A stretch of 64,000 bases of DNA from Bacillus sp. FJAT-45037 (GCF_002797325.1 NZ_NISN01000004.1:60517-124516), one strand, 5' to 3'. Positions 8,648-17,786 are shown, numbered from the stretch's first letter. Notes: generated by a model not told the origin, from the sequence alone. Numbers and translations are program-made.

Positions 8648-9211
8648 ATGGCCAAATATACTGAAGGATTTAAAATGAAACTTGTTAGCGAATATTTAAA
8701 TGGAAATCTTGGGTATAAATTATTAGCGAAAAAATACAATATGCCCTCTCAAACACCACTACAAGATTGGGTAAGAGCCTATAAAACGAAAGGAGTTGAA
8801 GGATTAAAGCGAAGAAAAATGAAGGAAGCGTACTCTGTTCAATTTAAAATGGATACGATACAATTTATGCTAAAGACAGGTGCTTCTTTTCAGGAAACTG
8901 CTGAACAATTTAAATTGAATAATCCATCATTGATTCATCGTTGGAGGAAAACATTTAATGAACAAGGAATAGAAGGCCTGAAACTAAGATCAAAGGGGCG
9001 ACCTTCTATGTCTAAAAACATCAATAAATCAAAGGGTAAAGAAGAGAAGAAGTTAACACGTGAAGAAGAACTAGAACGCGAGAATGAATTATTACGACTA
9101 GAAAATGCCTACCTAAAAAAGTTGAAAGCTTTTCGAGAGAATCCGAATGCCTTCCGCGAAAAGCACAAGCAAAGGTGGCATTCGAACTCAAAGAAGAGGG
9201 ATTCCGATTAA
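8648..9211 (+). CDS. IS3-family transposase OrfA
   Basis: This is a 187-residue DNA-binding subunit with two helix-turn-helix units typical of the IS150 group: KYNMPSQTPLQDWVRAYKTK and QFKLNNPSLIHRWRKTFNEQ, each ending in the W-R/V-R recognition-helix motif. A leucine-zipper-like stretch follows (EEELERENELLRLENAYLKK). ATG 8648 lies just downstream of the hairpin; the open frame upstream to 8507 is chance. At 9115-9121 the sequence A AAA AAG, in the correct phase, is a classical -1 slippery heptamer that would fuse OrfA to OrfB. Confidence 0.9.
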   Translation: MAKYTEGFKMKLVSEYLNGNLGYKLLAKKYNMPSQTPLQDWVRAYKTKGVEGLKRRKMKEAYSVQFKMDTIQFMLKTGASFQETAEQFKLNNPSLIHRWRKTFNEQGIEGLKLRSKGRPSMSKNINKSKGKEEKKLTREEELERENELLRLENAYLKKLKAFRENPNAFREKHKQRWHSNSKKRDSD

Positions 9212-10041
9212 AAGATATTCTCGTTGTCGTGGGTATTCCAGAAGCAACCTACCACTATCATGTTAAAAACTTCGGGAAAGAAGATCCGGACAGAGAACTA
9301 AAAGAACTCATTATTGATCTTTTTAAGAAGTTTCATGAACGCTATGGTTATAAACGCATCACGAAGGAATTAAAGAAATCAGGCCGTTGTGTTAATCATA
9401 AAAAAGTGTATCGACTTATGAGGGACCTAGGATTAAAATGTGTAAAATTTATGCAGAAGTCCCGTAGATACAATTCCTATAAGGGGAAAATTGGAAAGAT
9501 AGCCAAGAACCGATTATCCCGCCGTTTTAACACACCTATCCCGTATCAAAAACTAGTAACCGACATCACAGAATTCAAATGTCTGGGAGAAGAAAAATTG
9601 TATTTAAATCCGATCCTCGACCTTTACAATGGAGAAATTATCGCTTTTGGTATCAAGAAACGACCAACACTAGATCTTGTCATGGAACCTTTAAAAGAAA
9701 CAATAGAGGTAATAGAAACTCAGGCAACCTATCGTACAACTATCCACTCTGATCAAGGCTGGCATTATCAGCACAACCAATGGGTGAGGACCTTAAAAGA
9801 AAATAAAGTATTCCAAAGCATGTCACGTAAAGCGACCTGTGCAGACAATGCTTCGATGGAGAATTTCTTTGGTATTTTGAAACAAGAAATGTATTATGGG
9901 GAAGAATTAGTGAGCTATGAAGAATTAAAATGGCAGATTGAAGAATATATCTACTGGTACAATCATCAACGATCAAAAGAAAAATTGGCTGGATTAAGTC
10001 CAGTCGAATACCGAACAAAAACCAGCCAATTAGCTGCATAA
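9175..10041 (+). CDS. IS3-family transposase OrfB (DDE integrase)
   Basis: The catalytic domain carries the DDE triad within VTDITEFKCL (first Asp), IHSDQGWHYQ (second Asp) and ASMENFFGILKQEMYYG (Glu), followed by the usual WYNHQRSKEKLAGLSPVEY ending. A HTH_21-type segment near the start (HERYGYKRITKELKKSG) is also typical. The natural product is probably OrfAB made by -1 frameshifting at 9115-9121; the frame is open back to that point. The gene is intact. Confidence 0.92.
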   Translation: MAFELKEEGFRLKDILVVVGIPEATYHYHVKNFGKEDPDRELKELIIDLFKKFHERYGYKRITKELKKSGRCVNHKKVYRLMRDLGLKCVKFMQKSRRYNSYKGKIGKIAKNRLSRRFNTPIPYQKLVTDITEFKCLGEEKLYLNPILDLYNGEIIAFGIKKRPTLDLVMEPLKETIEVIETQATYRTTIHSDQGWHYQHNQWVRTLKENKVFQSMSRKATCADNASMENFFGILKQEMYYGEELVSYEELKWQIEEYIYWYNHQRSKEKLAGLSPVEYRTKTSQLAA

Positions 10042-10126
10042 TAAAAACTCTAACTTTTAGGGGTAACCACCTTCTTAAATGATTGGACACTCTTTTTTTG
10101 TTAAATTCTATATGGGAAAACTAATC

Positions 10127-10210
10127 TCAGCGTACAACTTGTTTAATTTTCTTAGCTTTTTTAACCGCTTTTTTAAGCTCGGCAGCTAACTCTTTCGATA
10201 CACCTTTCAT
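10127..10210 (-). CDS. Divergent 27-aa basic micro-protein, copy 2
   Basis: This is a 27-codon frame with ATG behind a GAGGTGACTC ribosome binding site, encoding a lysine-rich helix (ELAAELKKAVKKAKKIKQVV). It is homologous to 5754-5834 and, like it, faces away from a two-gene RHH-like cassette. The intergenic blocks of the two loci also share TAGAATGTACCAA and an AAGAAGAGGGGG ribosome binding region. The IS3 element ends about 35 bases beyond its stop. Confidence 0.6.
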   Translation of the reverse strand: MKGVSKELAAELKKAVKKAKKIKQVVR

Positions 10211-10378
10211 ATGAGTCACCTCGTCCATAGAATAGTAGTAACAGTATGGCCAACTTATTGAGGGTGTATACGTATACTCCTTTCTTCCCTCTCATAGAAT
10301 GTACCAACTATCCGAAAAACCAACTTACCCAAACTTATAACCAAATTTCAGCCAAAAAAGAAGAGGGGGAGAAGGGAC

Positions 10379-10846
10379 ATGAGCTCTTTTAAACTAGACG
10401 TCGAATCTAATAAGAATCAAAGTAAGCAACGATTTCAGTTAGACCTTCTGCAAACTTCAAATATTGAAAGAACTGATCTACTGGAACAAAACAAGAAAAA
10501 GGATCGTAAAGTAAGAAGTGATAAAAAGGTAGACATAAAGACCCCTATTACTATGGAGCAAAAACAAAAACTGATGATCTTAGCAAGGCAGGAAAGTGTA
10601 AAAGAAGGGGTGCGAGTATCCATTACACAAATGGCTACAAGGCTTGTCCAAGAGGGATTATTTAAATATGAGTCGTTTCCTGACTGTGAGTATGATCCAA
10701 ATTGTAAGAGTGTTCATGTGAAATTAACTCAATTCTTTTCCGATCAATTATTTAACTTTGAGTTGGAATGGGATGTAGCCAAACGAGTAGCTGCAGCGCG
10801 AGTACTGACTTATATGTTAGAAGTGAGAAATATAGATGAAGTATAG
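10379..10846 (+). CDS. Ribbon-helix-helix-like protein, cassette copy 2, gene A
   Basis: This 155-residue paralogue of 6000-6458 starts at ATG behind GAGGGGGAGAAGG. The segment from KVRSDKKVDIKTPITMEQKQ to YESFPDCEYDP is nearly identical in both proteins, while the N-terminal tail has diverged. The core is predicted strand-helix-helix, suggesting DNA binding. The stop overlaps gene B by 11 bases exactly as in copy 1. The two copies probably arose by duplication or were acquired separately on the plasmid and are both intact. Confidence 0.65.
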   Translation: MSSFKLDVESNKNQSKQRFQLDLLQTSNIERTDLLEQNKKKDRKVRSDKKVDIKTPITMEQKQKLMILARQESVKEGVRVSITQMATRLVQEGLFKYESFPDCEYDPNCKSVHVKLTQFFSDQLFNFELEWDVAKRVAAARVLTYMLEVRNIDEV

Positions 10847-11420
10847 TAAAGCGGACTTAATCGGAGAGAAGCAATACTTGAATAGTGGAGAAGCCTCTTG
10901 GAAATACAAGCTCCTTTTTAAATGGTTTCCTTCTAAAAAAATCAACCTTGTGTTACACCTTCCCGAAAGCTATTTAGAACGTGCATGGTTATTGTGCCAA
11001 GATATTGAACGCATTACTGAAGAAGAAGGACTCACACCGAAGATTTTATTGAACGTCCTAGTGAGAAGCTTCTTGCTTGAGCTTGCTAAGAAAGGCTCGA
11101 CGCCAGCATATGAATACCTCCTCGAACGGTATTCAAAGGTACTGCAAGTCGCGCACTATCAATCAGATCGTGTAGATGAATTCGAATTGTTCGATAAGCC
11201 GAATGAACCGTTGGCTACATATCAAGTCACGTTAGACTACGATACAGTGTACAGATTAGAGTTGTTCTTAAAGGAGCTGCAACTTTTAGTGGAGCATACG
11301 ATGACGGTGGAGAAGGTATTAGAGATTCTTTTTTGCTACATGATTGAGTTAGTTCAAAAGGGGAATGCCGCAAAATTTTGTAAAGCGTTAATTGATTATG
11401 TGAATGATATAAATGAATAA
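10836..11420 (+). CDS. Ribbon-helix-helix-like protein, cassette copy 2, gene B
   Basis: This is a 194-residue paralogue of 6448-7032 with the same length. Conserved blocks include SGEASWKYKLLFKWFPSKK, YSKVLQVAHYQ, VDEFELF(D/E)KPNEPL and EILFCYMIELVQKG. Two strand-helix-helix units are predicted (LVLHLPESYLERAWLLCQDI and YQVTLDYDTVYRLELFLKEL). It is coupled to gene A. No clear terminator follows; the downstream 400 bases are decayed mobile DNA. Confidence 0.65.
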   Translation: MKYSKADLIGEKQYLNSGEASWKYKLLFKWFPSKKINLVLHLPESYLERAWLLCQDIERITEEEGLTPKILLNVLVRSFLLELAKKGSTPAYEYLLERYSKVLQVAHYQSDRVDEFELFDKPNEPLATYQVTLDYDTVYRLELFLKELQLLVEHTMTVEKVLEILFCYMIELVQKGNAAKFCKALIDYVNDINE

Positions 11421-11526
11421 CAACTATTATATGTGATTAAATGGATGTAGAGAATCGAGTAGATTATTAATTTCAGTCTATTCCATGCACTATAACTGTC
11501 AGTATATACCAATTTCTTTACACTTA

Positions 11527-11699
11527 TTATCGGTTAAAAAGATCAGGCAGCTGGTCTTCAGCTTTTTCTTCATTAGCTTTTACAATATCTTCTGGAAAGT
11601 CATTAATTATTTCATTGCTCTCTTCAAATAAAGTAAGCACATTTTGATTAAGTAAATATAATAATTCACTTACCCCTCTAACTTCTCTCTTAATGGCAA
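11527..11699 (-). pseudogene. Small degenerate gene end on the minus strand
   Basis: A frame without a usable start (bounded upstream by TAG) encodes GVSELLYLLNQNVLTLFEES followed by an acidic tail ending in DLFNR. It resembles the C-terminus of a small helical protein whose 5' part was lost at the junction with the IS21 fragment at 11697. I do not recognise the parent. Confidence 0.3.
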
Positions 11700-11760
11700 G
11701 CTATGCTTTCGAACTTGTCCGAGAAGTGGCTCTAAAATATGACATAACTGGATTTTTCTT
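11697..11760 (+). mobile_element. Short IS21-type (istB end) fragment
   Basis: About 60 bases encode FELVREVALKYDITG and match, with few changes, the end of the IstB-like fragment at 60570-60857 (SEVALKYDIAG), also at the DNA level (AGTGGCTCTAAAATATGACA is shared). It is a leftover end of an IS21-family element. Confidence 0.5.
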
Positions 11761-11865
11761 AGTGCAATACTCAAATTTCAAGGAAAAGAAGAAAAATACA
11801 AAATTTTAATGAAAAATAAAGTATAATTTCCTAGTATTTATAATTTATACTAGGGGGATTTACTT

Positions 11866-12189
11866 ATGCATGTAAAATTGCAAAATGAAGCGGGAGTAGT
11901 AAAGGAAGTGAAAATTGGGTTTAGTTGGACTACCTTTTTCTTTGGCTTCTTTCCGGCATTATTTAGAGGAGATTTAATGTGGGCAGTAATTATGTTTGTT
12001 GCTGCACTTGCAATAGGTGCACTCACTTTAGGTTTTGGTGGATGGATTCCAGGGGTGGTTTTCTCATTTGTTTATAATAAAATTTATATTAAAGAGTTGC
12101 TAAAAAAAGGGTATGCTCCTACTGACGAATCAGTTCAAACAGAGCTTGTTAATAGAGGTATTATCGTAAAAGTTCCAGCAGCATCATAA
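11866..12189 (+). CDS. DUF2628/HrgC-like small membrane protein
   Basis: The 107-residue protein has a short polar N-terminus, the motif FSWTTFFFGFFPALFRGDL (residues about 20-38), two hydrophobic segments (to about residue 75), then a conserved-looking YNKIYIKELLKKGYAPTDES tail. This pattern is that of the DUF2628/HrgC-like family of small Gram-positive membrane proteins of unknown role. A GGGGGATTTACTT ribosome binding region precedes the ATG and a strong terminator follows, so it is monocistronic. Confidence 0.65.
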   Translation: MHVKLQNEAGVVKEVKIGFSWTTFFFGFFPALFRGDLMWAVIMFVAALAIGALTLGFGGWIPGVVFSFVYNKIYIKELLKKGYAPTDESVQTELVNRGIIVKVPAAS

Positions 12190-12192
12190 TTA

Positions 12193-12231
12193 AAAATCCT
12201 AGTCCTATTATTCATAAGGACTAGGATTTTG
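12193..12231 (+). terminator. Terminator after the DUF2628-like gene
   Basis: AAAATCCTAGTCCT pairs with AGGACTAGGATTTT around a short AT loop; it can work on both strands between converging genes. Confidence 0.85.
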
Positions 12232-12356
12232 TTTAAACATGTACTAAAAAAAGAAGTGAAAACTGTTTTTTTGCTTGCTTATGTTGAAATTGCTTTTTCA
12301 AAACAAAACAGAAGTTATTAGACATCTACGAACTCATAATTACACTAATATTTCTA

Positions 12357-13061
12357 TCAAGAACTTTCGGTCATAAATTTTACTAATTCCTCTTCCTTTA
12401 AAGGTTCATTATCTTGTTTTATGCATTCATTTATTTTATTATTAGACAAGCTTACTATTCTAGTTGAGAGGCTATTAATAATTTGGAATATATGAGAAGT
12501 GAAGAGAACAGTACCACCATTTTGAGCAAAATCTTTAATTATATTAATTATTTCTTTAGCTATCTCCATATCTACACCAGTTAGTGGCTCATCGAGAATT
12601 AGTAGTTTGGGATTGTGTATGAGCGCACCTGCTAAAGCGAGTTTTTGCTTAGTTCCTAATGAATAGGTATGAATATACTGATTCTCTAATTCCTTTAAAT
12701 GAAGAATGTTTAAATAGTACCGGATGTTATGCTCTCTAGTTTCTTTATCTAGTTTCCACATATCAGCAATGAACTCTAGATACTCTTTACCAGTGAGAAG
12801 ATGGTATAAGTTTGGGACATCAGTAACAAAACCAATACTATATTTAGCATCAATTACTTCTGTGTTCACACTATTACCATTAATTTTTATATCCCCAGCA
12901 TCTACCTTTTCAATTCCTGTTATTAATTTGATTAATGTTGTTTTTCCTACTCCATTTTTACCAATTAAACCTACTATTTCTCCATTATGGATGCGAAGGT
13001 TTGCATCTACTAATATATTTTTGTAATTGTAACTTTTAAAAACATTTAATACTTCTAGCAT
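12357..13061 (-). CDS. ABC transporter ATPase of the bacteriocin operon
   Basis: The 234-residue nucleotide-binding protein has Walker A GKNGVGKTTLIKL, signature YSLGTKQKLALA, Walker B LLILDEPLTGVD and the H-loop (TSHI). It is the last gene of the leftward operon; its ATG follows directly on the stop of the membrane partner at 13062. Circular-bacteriocin loci encode such an ATPase, usually beside a DUF95/SpoIIM-type membrane protein, for export and self-protection. Function here is inferred from that context. Confidence 0.85.
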   Translation of the reverse strand: MLEVLNVFKSYNYKNILVDANLRIHNGEIVGLIGKNGVGKTTLIKLITGIEKVDAGDIKINGNSVNTEVIDAKYSIGFVTDVPNLYHLLTGKEYLEFIADMWKLDKETREHNIRYYLNILHLKELENQYIHTYSLGTKQKLALAGALIHNPKLLILDEPLTGVDMEIAKEIINIIKDFAQNGGTVLFTSHIFQIINSLSTRIVSLSNNKINECIKQDNEPLKEEELVKFMTESS

Positions 13062-14795
13062 CTACTTCTCCTTCAATAAAATATCGGATTTATTCTTAAT
13101 AACTTTCCAAAGAGCTAAAGAGAATATGGTTGTAAAAACAACAATAGTTAAGAGAAGTATTAAGATCATTTCAGCTTCTTCAAGGTTAAGATTTAAATTT
13201 TTTATTATGATAAATACCAAGAACAAGCTATAAATTAACAATGTCAAAAAGAAGTACTCTATTAATCTAAAGAGTTTTGCATTCAAGCTGTTACCAATTT
13301 CATCAATAAAACTCCATTCAAAACGAGGGAAAATTATTGTAGACCCTACATTAATAAAAGAAAAAACAACATTAACAAATATAACACTTATTAGAATTGT
13401 TAATACATATATGATAGGTATTTTAGCTATCATAGATAATATAAGTACAGCAATTATTGATATGGTGTTAATAAATGAATAATGTAAGGTGATTTTAGCT
13501 TTTGCAAGTTCTGTAAGCTGCATTGGTACGCTTTTCAGCCAATAGATATTTTTCCCCTCCGCATCAAAACTAGTAATTTGTTTTGGGAAACTAGAGATAG
13601 TAGAGGAGAGTAAAGTAGCAAAAACAAATACTATGATACTTTTAAGTGAATTTGAAAAGTAAAATATTTTTAATAAAATAGAAATTATTATTTGATTCGT
13701 TCCATAAACTATTAGTATGGAAGTTGTGGTCCCTCCGACTATTAGGAGTAGATAATAGAATGTTTTAAATTTTTCAAGTAAAATTTTGTTGCGAAATAGA
13801 TAAATTACATCTTTTCGAAAGAAGGCGTAAAAACTTATATTATAAAACGGTTTTAATAGTTTTAAAAGTATGTTGATAAGTGGAAATTCTTCAACATGTT
13901 GTTTCTTGTCAGTAAACGGTAGTATATTCCTTTTTTCGAAAATAAGTAATAATGTTTTCCTAATGTAAAACAGCAATAATGCAGCTATATATAAACGAAG
14001 GTAATTTAAAATATCTATACTACCTTTTCCCGAATTGATAAGTTCATCATGTAACCACTTGTAGGGAGTATCCAATGCTAAAGAATAAGTTCCTAATTCA
14101 TCCACGATCCGAGTAATGAAGGATGAAGCTTCAAAATCTATAAAAATATGGTTAATAAATAATAAGAGTACCAATGGTAGAAAAAAATATAAAAAAGACT
14201 TTTGAATAAACTTCAACCAATTATCTATACCGAGTAATTTTATTGATAGAGCTGTAATCACATAAGTCAAAATTAAGGCAATAATATCTTTCAAAATAAA
14301 AATAAGTCCAATAGTAATTGATAGAAACAGGCCCCAGTTTAGAAGTAACATGGCAGAAAAATTGGCTAATACAATTGAAGCAACAATAACGGCAAGAAGT
14401 GTTAACCAAATGCAAAAAAATGGTAAAATATTTCTTTCTAATAATTTTGAACTATATATTTTTCTCCAGTACATCGGCAAAACATAAAATAATTCACCAT
14501 TTATTGTACTATATCTTATCGATTCAATAGTTTTCTTAATATCCCTAAACACAAAGTAAAAAAGCAGGAAAAAGAGTAACATCAGTGAAAAGTTAGTTGG
14601 AACTTCTACTGCGTTAAAATAGGAGAAAGTTAACAAAAATAAGGTACCAATAAAAAAACTCAAGATAATTGGGATACTTATTAAATTTAAAGTCCTGTTC
14701 ATAATTAAGCTTTTAATAAGACTAGGTAGTTCTTTGTGGTAGTTTCTCCAAAAGCATATAAAATTACTTTTTAATATTGCAAGTTGTTGTTTCAT
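13062..14795 (-). CDS. ABC-2 type multi-spanning membrane component
   Basis: The 577-residue protein has roughly 12 hydrophobic segments and no soluble domain, reminiscent of large ABC-2/exporter membrane subunits. It begins 25 bases after the SpoIIM-like gene and is adjacent to the ATPase, so the two probably form one transporter for bacteriocin secretion or immunity. There is no sequence-level family match I can name with confidence. Confidence 0.7.
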   Translation of the reverse strand: MKQQLAILKSNFICFWRNYHKELPSLIKSLIMNRTLNLISIPIILSFFIGTLFLLTFSYFNAVEVPTNFSLMLLFFLLFYFVFRDIKKTIESIRYSTINGELFYVLPMYWRKIYSSKLLERNILPFFCIWLTLLAVIVASIVLANFSAMLLLNWGLFLSITIGLIFILKDIIALILTYVITALSIKLLGIDNWLKFIQKSFLYFFLPLVLLLFINHIFIDFEASSFITRIVDELGTYSLALDTPYKWLHDELINSGKGSIDILNYLRLYIAALLLFYIRKTLLLIFEKRNILPFTDKKQHVEEFPLINILLKLLKPFYNISFYAFFRKDVIYLFRNKILLEKFKTFYYLLLIVGGTTTSILIVYGTNQIIISILLKIFYFSNSLKSIIVFVFATLLSSTISSFPKQITSFDAEGKNIYWLKSVPMQLTELAKAKITLHYSFINTISIIAVLILSMIAKIPIIYVLTILISVIFVNVVFSFINVGSTIIFPRFEWSFIDEIGNSLNAKLFRLIEYFFLTLLIYSLFLVFIIIKNLNLNLEEAEMILILLLTIVVFTTIFSLALWKVIKNKSDILLKEK

Positions 14796-14820
14796 ATAAA
14801 AACATCATTTCCTAATAGAT

Positions 14821-15393
14821 TTAAAGATACGGAGTAATAAATCCTTCCACTATTGCAGATATCAATAGGAAGAATAGAAATAGAAAAAATAATAGACCGA
14901 TCTGCTTCATACTACTTTTCATACATACTCTCTTATTAAGAATTACTTTGTCAATTATTAACACGCCGGGTTTAAAGGCAAATGCACCTAAAAAACCAAT
15001 TGCTAAAAATTCGAATACTCCATGTGCTAGTGTGTATTTAAAGATAAAGCTAATGGGGAATTCTTGAATTAATATACTAACTGTAACACCTAGTAAATAA
15101 CCTTGAAGGATGATGTACCAAAATGATAATAATCCAAGATTGAAAACTCCTAATAAAACTGGCAATAAAACGATAAAGTTATGAATGAGTATTTCATTCC
15201 AGGGAGTTGCATTTTGACTGATATTAATTTCATCTACTATTAAAAGGTCTGGACTAATTTTGAATCCAACTTTCCATAACTCGACTAGTATTGTACCAAA
15301 GAAGGTCAGGAAGAAAACTCCAAATGACAGAATTAACGGAAATGAGTTTTTTTTAAGAAAACTTTTTGTAATTATTAACGGTTTATTCTCCAA
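14821..15393 (-). CDS. SpoIIM/DUF95-family membrane protein (bacteriocin operon)
   Basis: This 190-residue protein has five or so membrane segments and the family pattern: an N-terminal helix pair, ILIHNFIVLLPVLLGVFNLG, the glycine-rich LQGYLLGVTVSILIQEF, and KYTLAHGVFEFLAIGFLGAFAF (His-Gly-x-x-E as in SpoIIM/DUF95 proteins). DUF95 proteins occur in essentially all circular bacteriocin loci (for example AS-48C and CclB types) and are needed for maturation or export. It lies four bases after the M48-type gene. Confidence 0.82.
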   Translation of the reverse strand: MENKPLIITKSFLKKNSFPLILSFGVFFLTFFGTILVELWKVGFKISPDLLIVDEINISQNATPWNEILIHNFIVLLPVLLGVFNLGLLSFWYIILQGYLLGVTVSILIQEFPISFIFKYTLAHGVFEFLAIGFLGAFAFKPGVLIIDKVILNKRVCMKSSMKQIGLLFFLFLFFLLISAIVEGFITPYL

Positions 15394-15396
15394 GAG

Positions 15397-17028
15397 TCAA
15401 AAATTCCTTTCTAAATAATTTATCCTCTTTTGAAGTGTTGGATGAGATGCTTTCCACTCTCTATGCTTAACTTTATAATCTTCTTCGGTTTTACTTAACC
15501 TTTCTAACTTTACCAATGTGTGTATGTAAAGTTCTTTGTTACCAGTTTTTTGTACTGCATATTCGTCTGCTTTATGCTCTAAAGTTTTAGATATTTTTTT
15601 AGGAAGCCATTCTGTTATTAGAATAAGCATAATAACTGCGATTGGGAAAACCATTAAATAATGCCACCATCCAAAGGAGAGCATTATTTGTCTCAAATAA
15701 AAGAGCGAGACACTTACAAGCGCAGAAACCCCTAACGATAATAAAAGAATGTATTGACCGTGCTTCAGTCGGATATGTCCAATTTCATGATAAATTATAG
15801 AATATATTTCCTCCTCGCTAAACTCTTCTAATAACCCTTCTGTCACAAAGATATTTAATGCTTTATTACTTTTAATATTCAAACTGTACACCCATGCATT
15901 AATATCTTCTATCGAGTTTTTCTTAACATATACATTTACTTTGAGTGAAGTTTCTTCCTCAATTTGCTTAATATATTTGTTTAGTTCATGTTGAGGACTT
16001 AATTTTCTATAATTTCCAGTATAGGTGTGCAGTAAGAACGATACGAAAAATACTAAAATTGTCACGGAAATAAACCAAATACCAAAGAATAGAAGGTTAT
16101 TAACGATTTTAGCTTGTAAAGTAAGTGGTAATAAAAAATATAAGGAAAAATATAAAACTAAAAGGGTTAAAAGTATAATGAACTTATGTACTTCTCTATT
16201 GGCTATTCCTTCATTTTGTATGTTAGGTTCAAAATAGTAGTCTTTTTCCTTCTTATACTTAATGATAGCCTCACTATAAAAGGACCCAGTTTTAATTGTT
16301 AGGATACTAGAGATCAACATTGGTAAAAGAATAGAAATAATAATACTTATAACATATGAAGTTGTAAAGATTAATAGGTAATTCATAAGAAACAAATAGT
16401 TAAAAACAAGTGGTACAATAATTGATAAGAAATAGGGTGCAAATATCAAGAAGATACTTTCAAGCCCACGTCCACTATTTAATAAATATTTATATAGCAG
16501 AAATAGAGATGGTGGGAAAAGTACGGAAAGTAATAATGTTATAAAAATAATTAAATTAGAATATTCAGGTGTGTATTGAACTGTTCCTAGTTTGTTCGTG
16601 TTAATAAAATATTTGTTGATAAAAAAAGACTTGCTAGGTTCGAAATTTGCACCTTCCTCTGAAGTTAATTTTATACCTCTCCTAGTAATAACTTCATACC
16701 TCTCATTCGTTAACAAATCCTGCTCTAAACGTTGTGTTTTACTCTTTTCAATTGAGTAATAGGAGTAATCATTTTTTAAAAGTTGAAATTGAAATGTAGG
16801 TTCAATTAACTGATTGTTAACCGTCGTATCTTTATGAACAGATAAAAAGTAATCTCCTTGGATACTTGAATAACCAGCTAAAATCTTGCCGTGTGGTTCC
16901 GAAGAGATATTGTCACTAATCAAGATAAATGGAGAAAGGATAGGAGATCGTACACTAGTTTCAACCACCATAACAAATATAGTAATGACAGTAGCAACTA
17001 TGTAACATACCGCAAATTTCTTTAACAT
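15397..17028 (-). CDS. M48-type membrane metalloprotease (bacteriocin operon)
   Basis: The 543-residue protein has an N-terminal membrane anchor, an extracellular domain (about residues 25-155), several membrane helices and a C-terminal protease domain. The zinc motif is HEIGH (His414, Glu415, His418) within SIIYHEIGHIRLKHGQ, with a likely third ligand Glu484 in LEHKADEYA, as in M48 peptidases. A protease is not a standard member of circular bacteriocin loci. It is a candidate for removing the precursor leader, or for regulated turnover. It is located between the Yip1-like and SpoIIM-like genes in the same operon. Confidence 0.85.
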   Translation of the reverse strand: MLKKFAVCYIVATVITIFVMVVETSVRSPILSPFILISDNISSEPHGKILAGYSSIQGDYFLSVHKDTTVNNQLIEPTFQFQLLKNDYSYYSIEKSKTQRLEQDLLTNERYEVITRRGIKLTSEEGANFEPSKSFFINKYFINTNKLGTVQYTPEYSNLIIFITLLLSVLFPPSLFLLYKYLLNSGRGLESIFLIFAPYFLSIIVPLVFNYLFLMNYLLIFTTSYVISIIISILLPMLISSILTIKTGSFYSEAIIKYKKEKDYYFEPNIQNEGIANREVHKFIILLTLLVLYFSLYFLLPLTLQAKIVNNLLFFGIWFISVTILVFFVSFLLHTYTGNYRKLSPQHELNKYIKQIEEETSLKVNVYVKKNSIEDINAWVYSLNIKSNKALNIFVTEGLLEEFSEEEIYSIIYHEIGHIRLKHGQYILLLSLGVSALVSVSLFYLRQIMLSFGWWHYLMVFPIAVIMLILITEWLPKKISKTLEHKADEYAVQKTGNKELYIHTLVKLERLSKTEEDYKVKHREWKASHPTLQKRINYLERNF

Positions 17029-17046
17029 AATGTAACTCCTCTATGA

Positions 17047-17703
17047 TTAATCTAGTAATGTTGTAGCAAGTAAGTATGGAAAAACTTTTATAAGGATAGT
17101 AATTGTAAATGTTGACAGTACGATTAGAAAAGAAAGGAGTTTCTTTTTAACTATTACATTTACACCGATATATACAATTAATAGCTGCCATAATACAAAA
17201 ACATCTAAATTCTGAAGAACTATCTTAATAATATTAGGTATATCATTACTGAAAAGTAATGTTAACCCTTGCGGCTCGAATATTCTTCCATTCATAACAA
17301 TAAGTGTAAGGTAGCTTAAAGTCCTTATTATAATAGGGATCCAACTAAACCCAATTATACTAAAAACAAACTTTAAACTTACAACTTTAAATGAAAAAAT
17401 GATAGTAAAGAAAAAAGTTATCACTGAAAAAATCATCCATTCTGTTATTAAAAAGCTACATATAATAATAGAATATAGTAATAATAAGATTAGGCTAGTA
17501 GTTTTTGTTTGTTCCAATTCGAAAAAGTCTAAAATTATATGTAACGAATATCGATGTAAGACGAATGCGGTTAAAATACCAGTAAGAGTGATTAATAAGA
17601 ATGGTAATAGAATCTTAGGTTTTTCCTCTAATTCTTGCATTTGTTTTGTTGGGTTTAATAATATATTTAAAGTAAAATTCTTTCGTGCTAGTTCAGTATT
17701 CAT
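17047..17703 (-). CDS. Yip1-family membrane protein (bacteriocin operon)
   Basis: This 218-residue protein has a cytosolic N-terminus containing NPTKQMQELEEKPKILLPFL, a typical Yip1-domain entry (x-NP...E.P...P), then five predicted membrane segments. Yip1 proteins occur in bacterial export and immunity loci but have no defined activity. Its start follows the partial terminator after the bacteriocin structural gene, so it is probably expressed at a lower level than the precursor. Confidence 0.7.
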   Translation of the reverse strand: MNTELARKNFTLNILLNPTKQMQELEEKPKILLPFLLITLTGILTAFVLHRYSLHIILDFFELEQTKTTSLILLLLYSIIICSFLITEWMIFSVITFFFTIIFSFKVVSLKFVFSIIGFSWIPIIIRTLSYLTLIVMNGRIFEPQGLTLLFSNDIPNIIKIVLQNLDVFVLWQLLIVYIGVNVIVKKKLLSFLIVLSTFTITILIKVFPYLLATTLLD

Positions 17704-17741
17704 CTTCTCCTCCTAATAATTTGAAGGGCTTGTGCGATTAT

Positions 17742-17783
17742 AAAAAGTGTAAGTCTCTAAATAATAGAGAGCTTACACTTTTT
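17742..17783 (-). terminator. Intra-operon terminator after the bacteriocin precursor gene
   Basis: AAAAAGTGTAAG pairs with CTTACACTTTTT, with an extended inner stem (CTCT/AGAG) and AT loop. It lies between the structural gene and the rest of the leftward operon, a position where attenuating hairpins are commonly used to make far more precursor than accessory proteins. Confidence 0.8.
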
Positions 17784-17786
17784 TTA

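Larger units (their letters stand above)
8583..10092 (+). mobile_element. Complete IS3-family insertion sequence (IS150-like)
   Basis: The element of about 1.51 kb has two overlapping transposase frames and imperfect terminal inverted repeats: GAGTGCCCATTC at the left, GAGTGTCCAATC read inward at the right. Both ends are flanked by an A/T-run, so target duplications cannot be told from the ends. A perfect hairpin at 8603-8640 separates the left end from orfA. All parts of the transposase appear intact, so it could still be active. It landed between the SRAP gene and the micro-ORF of cassette copy 2. Confidence 0.85.
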
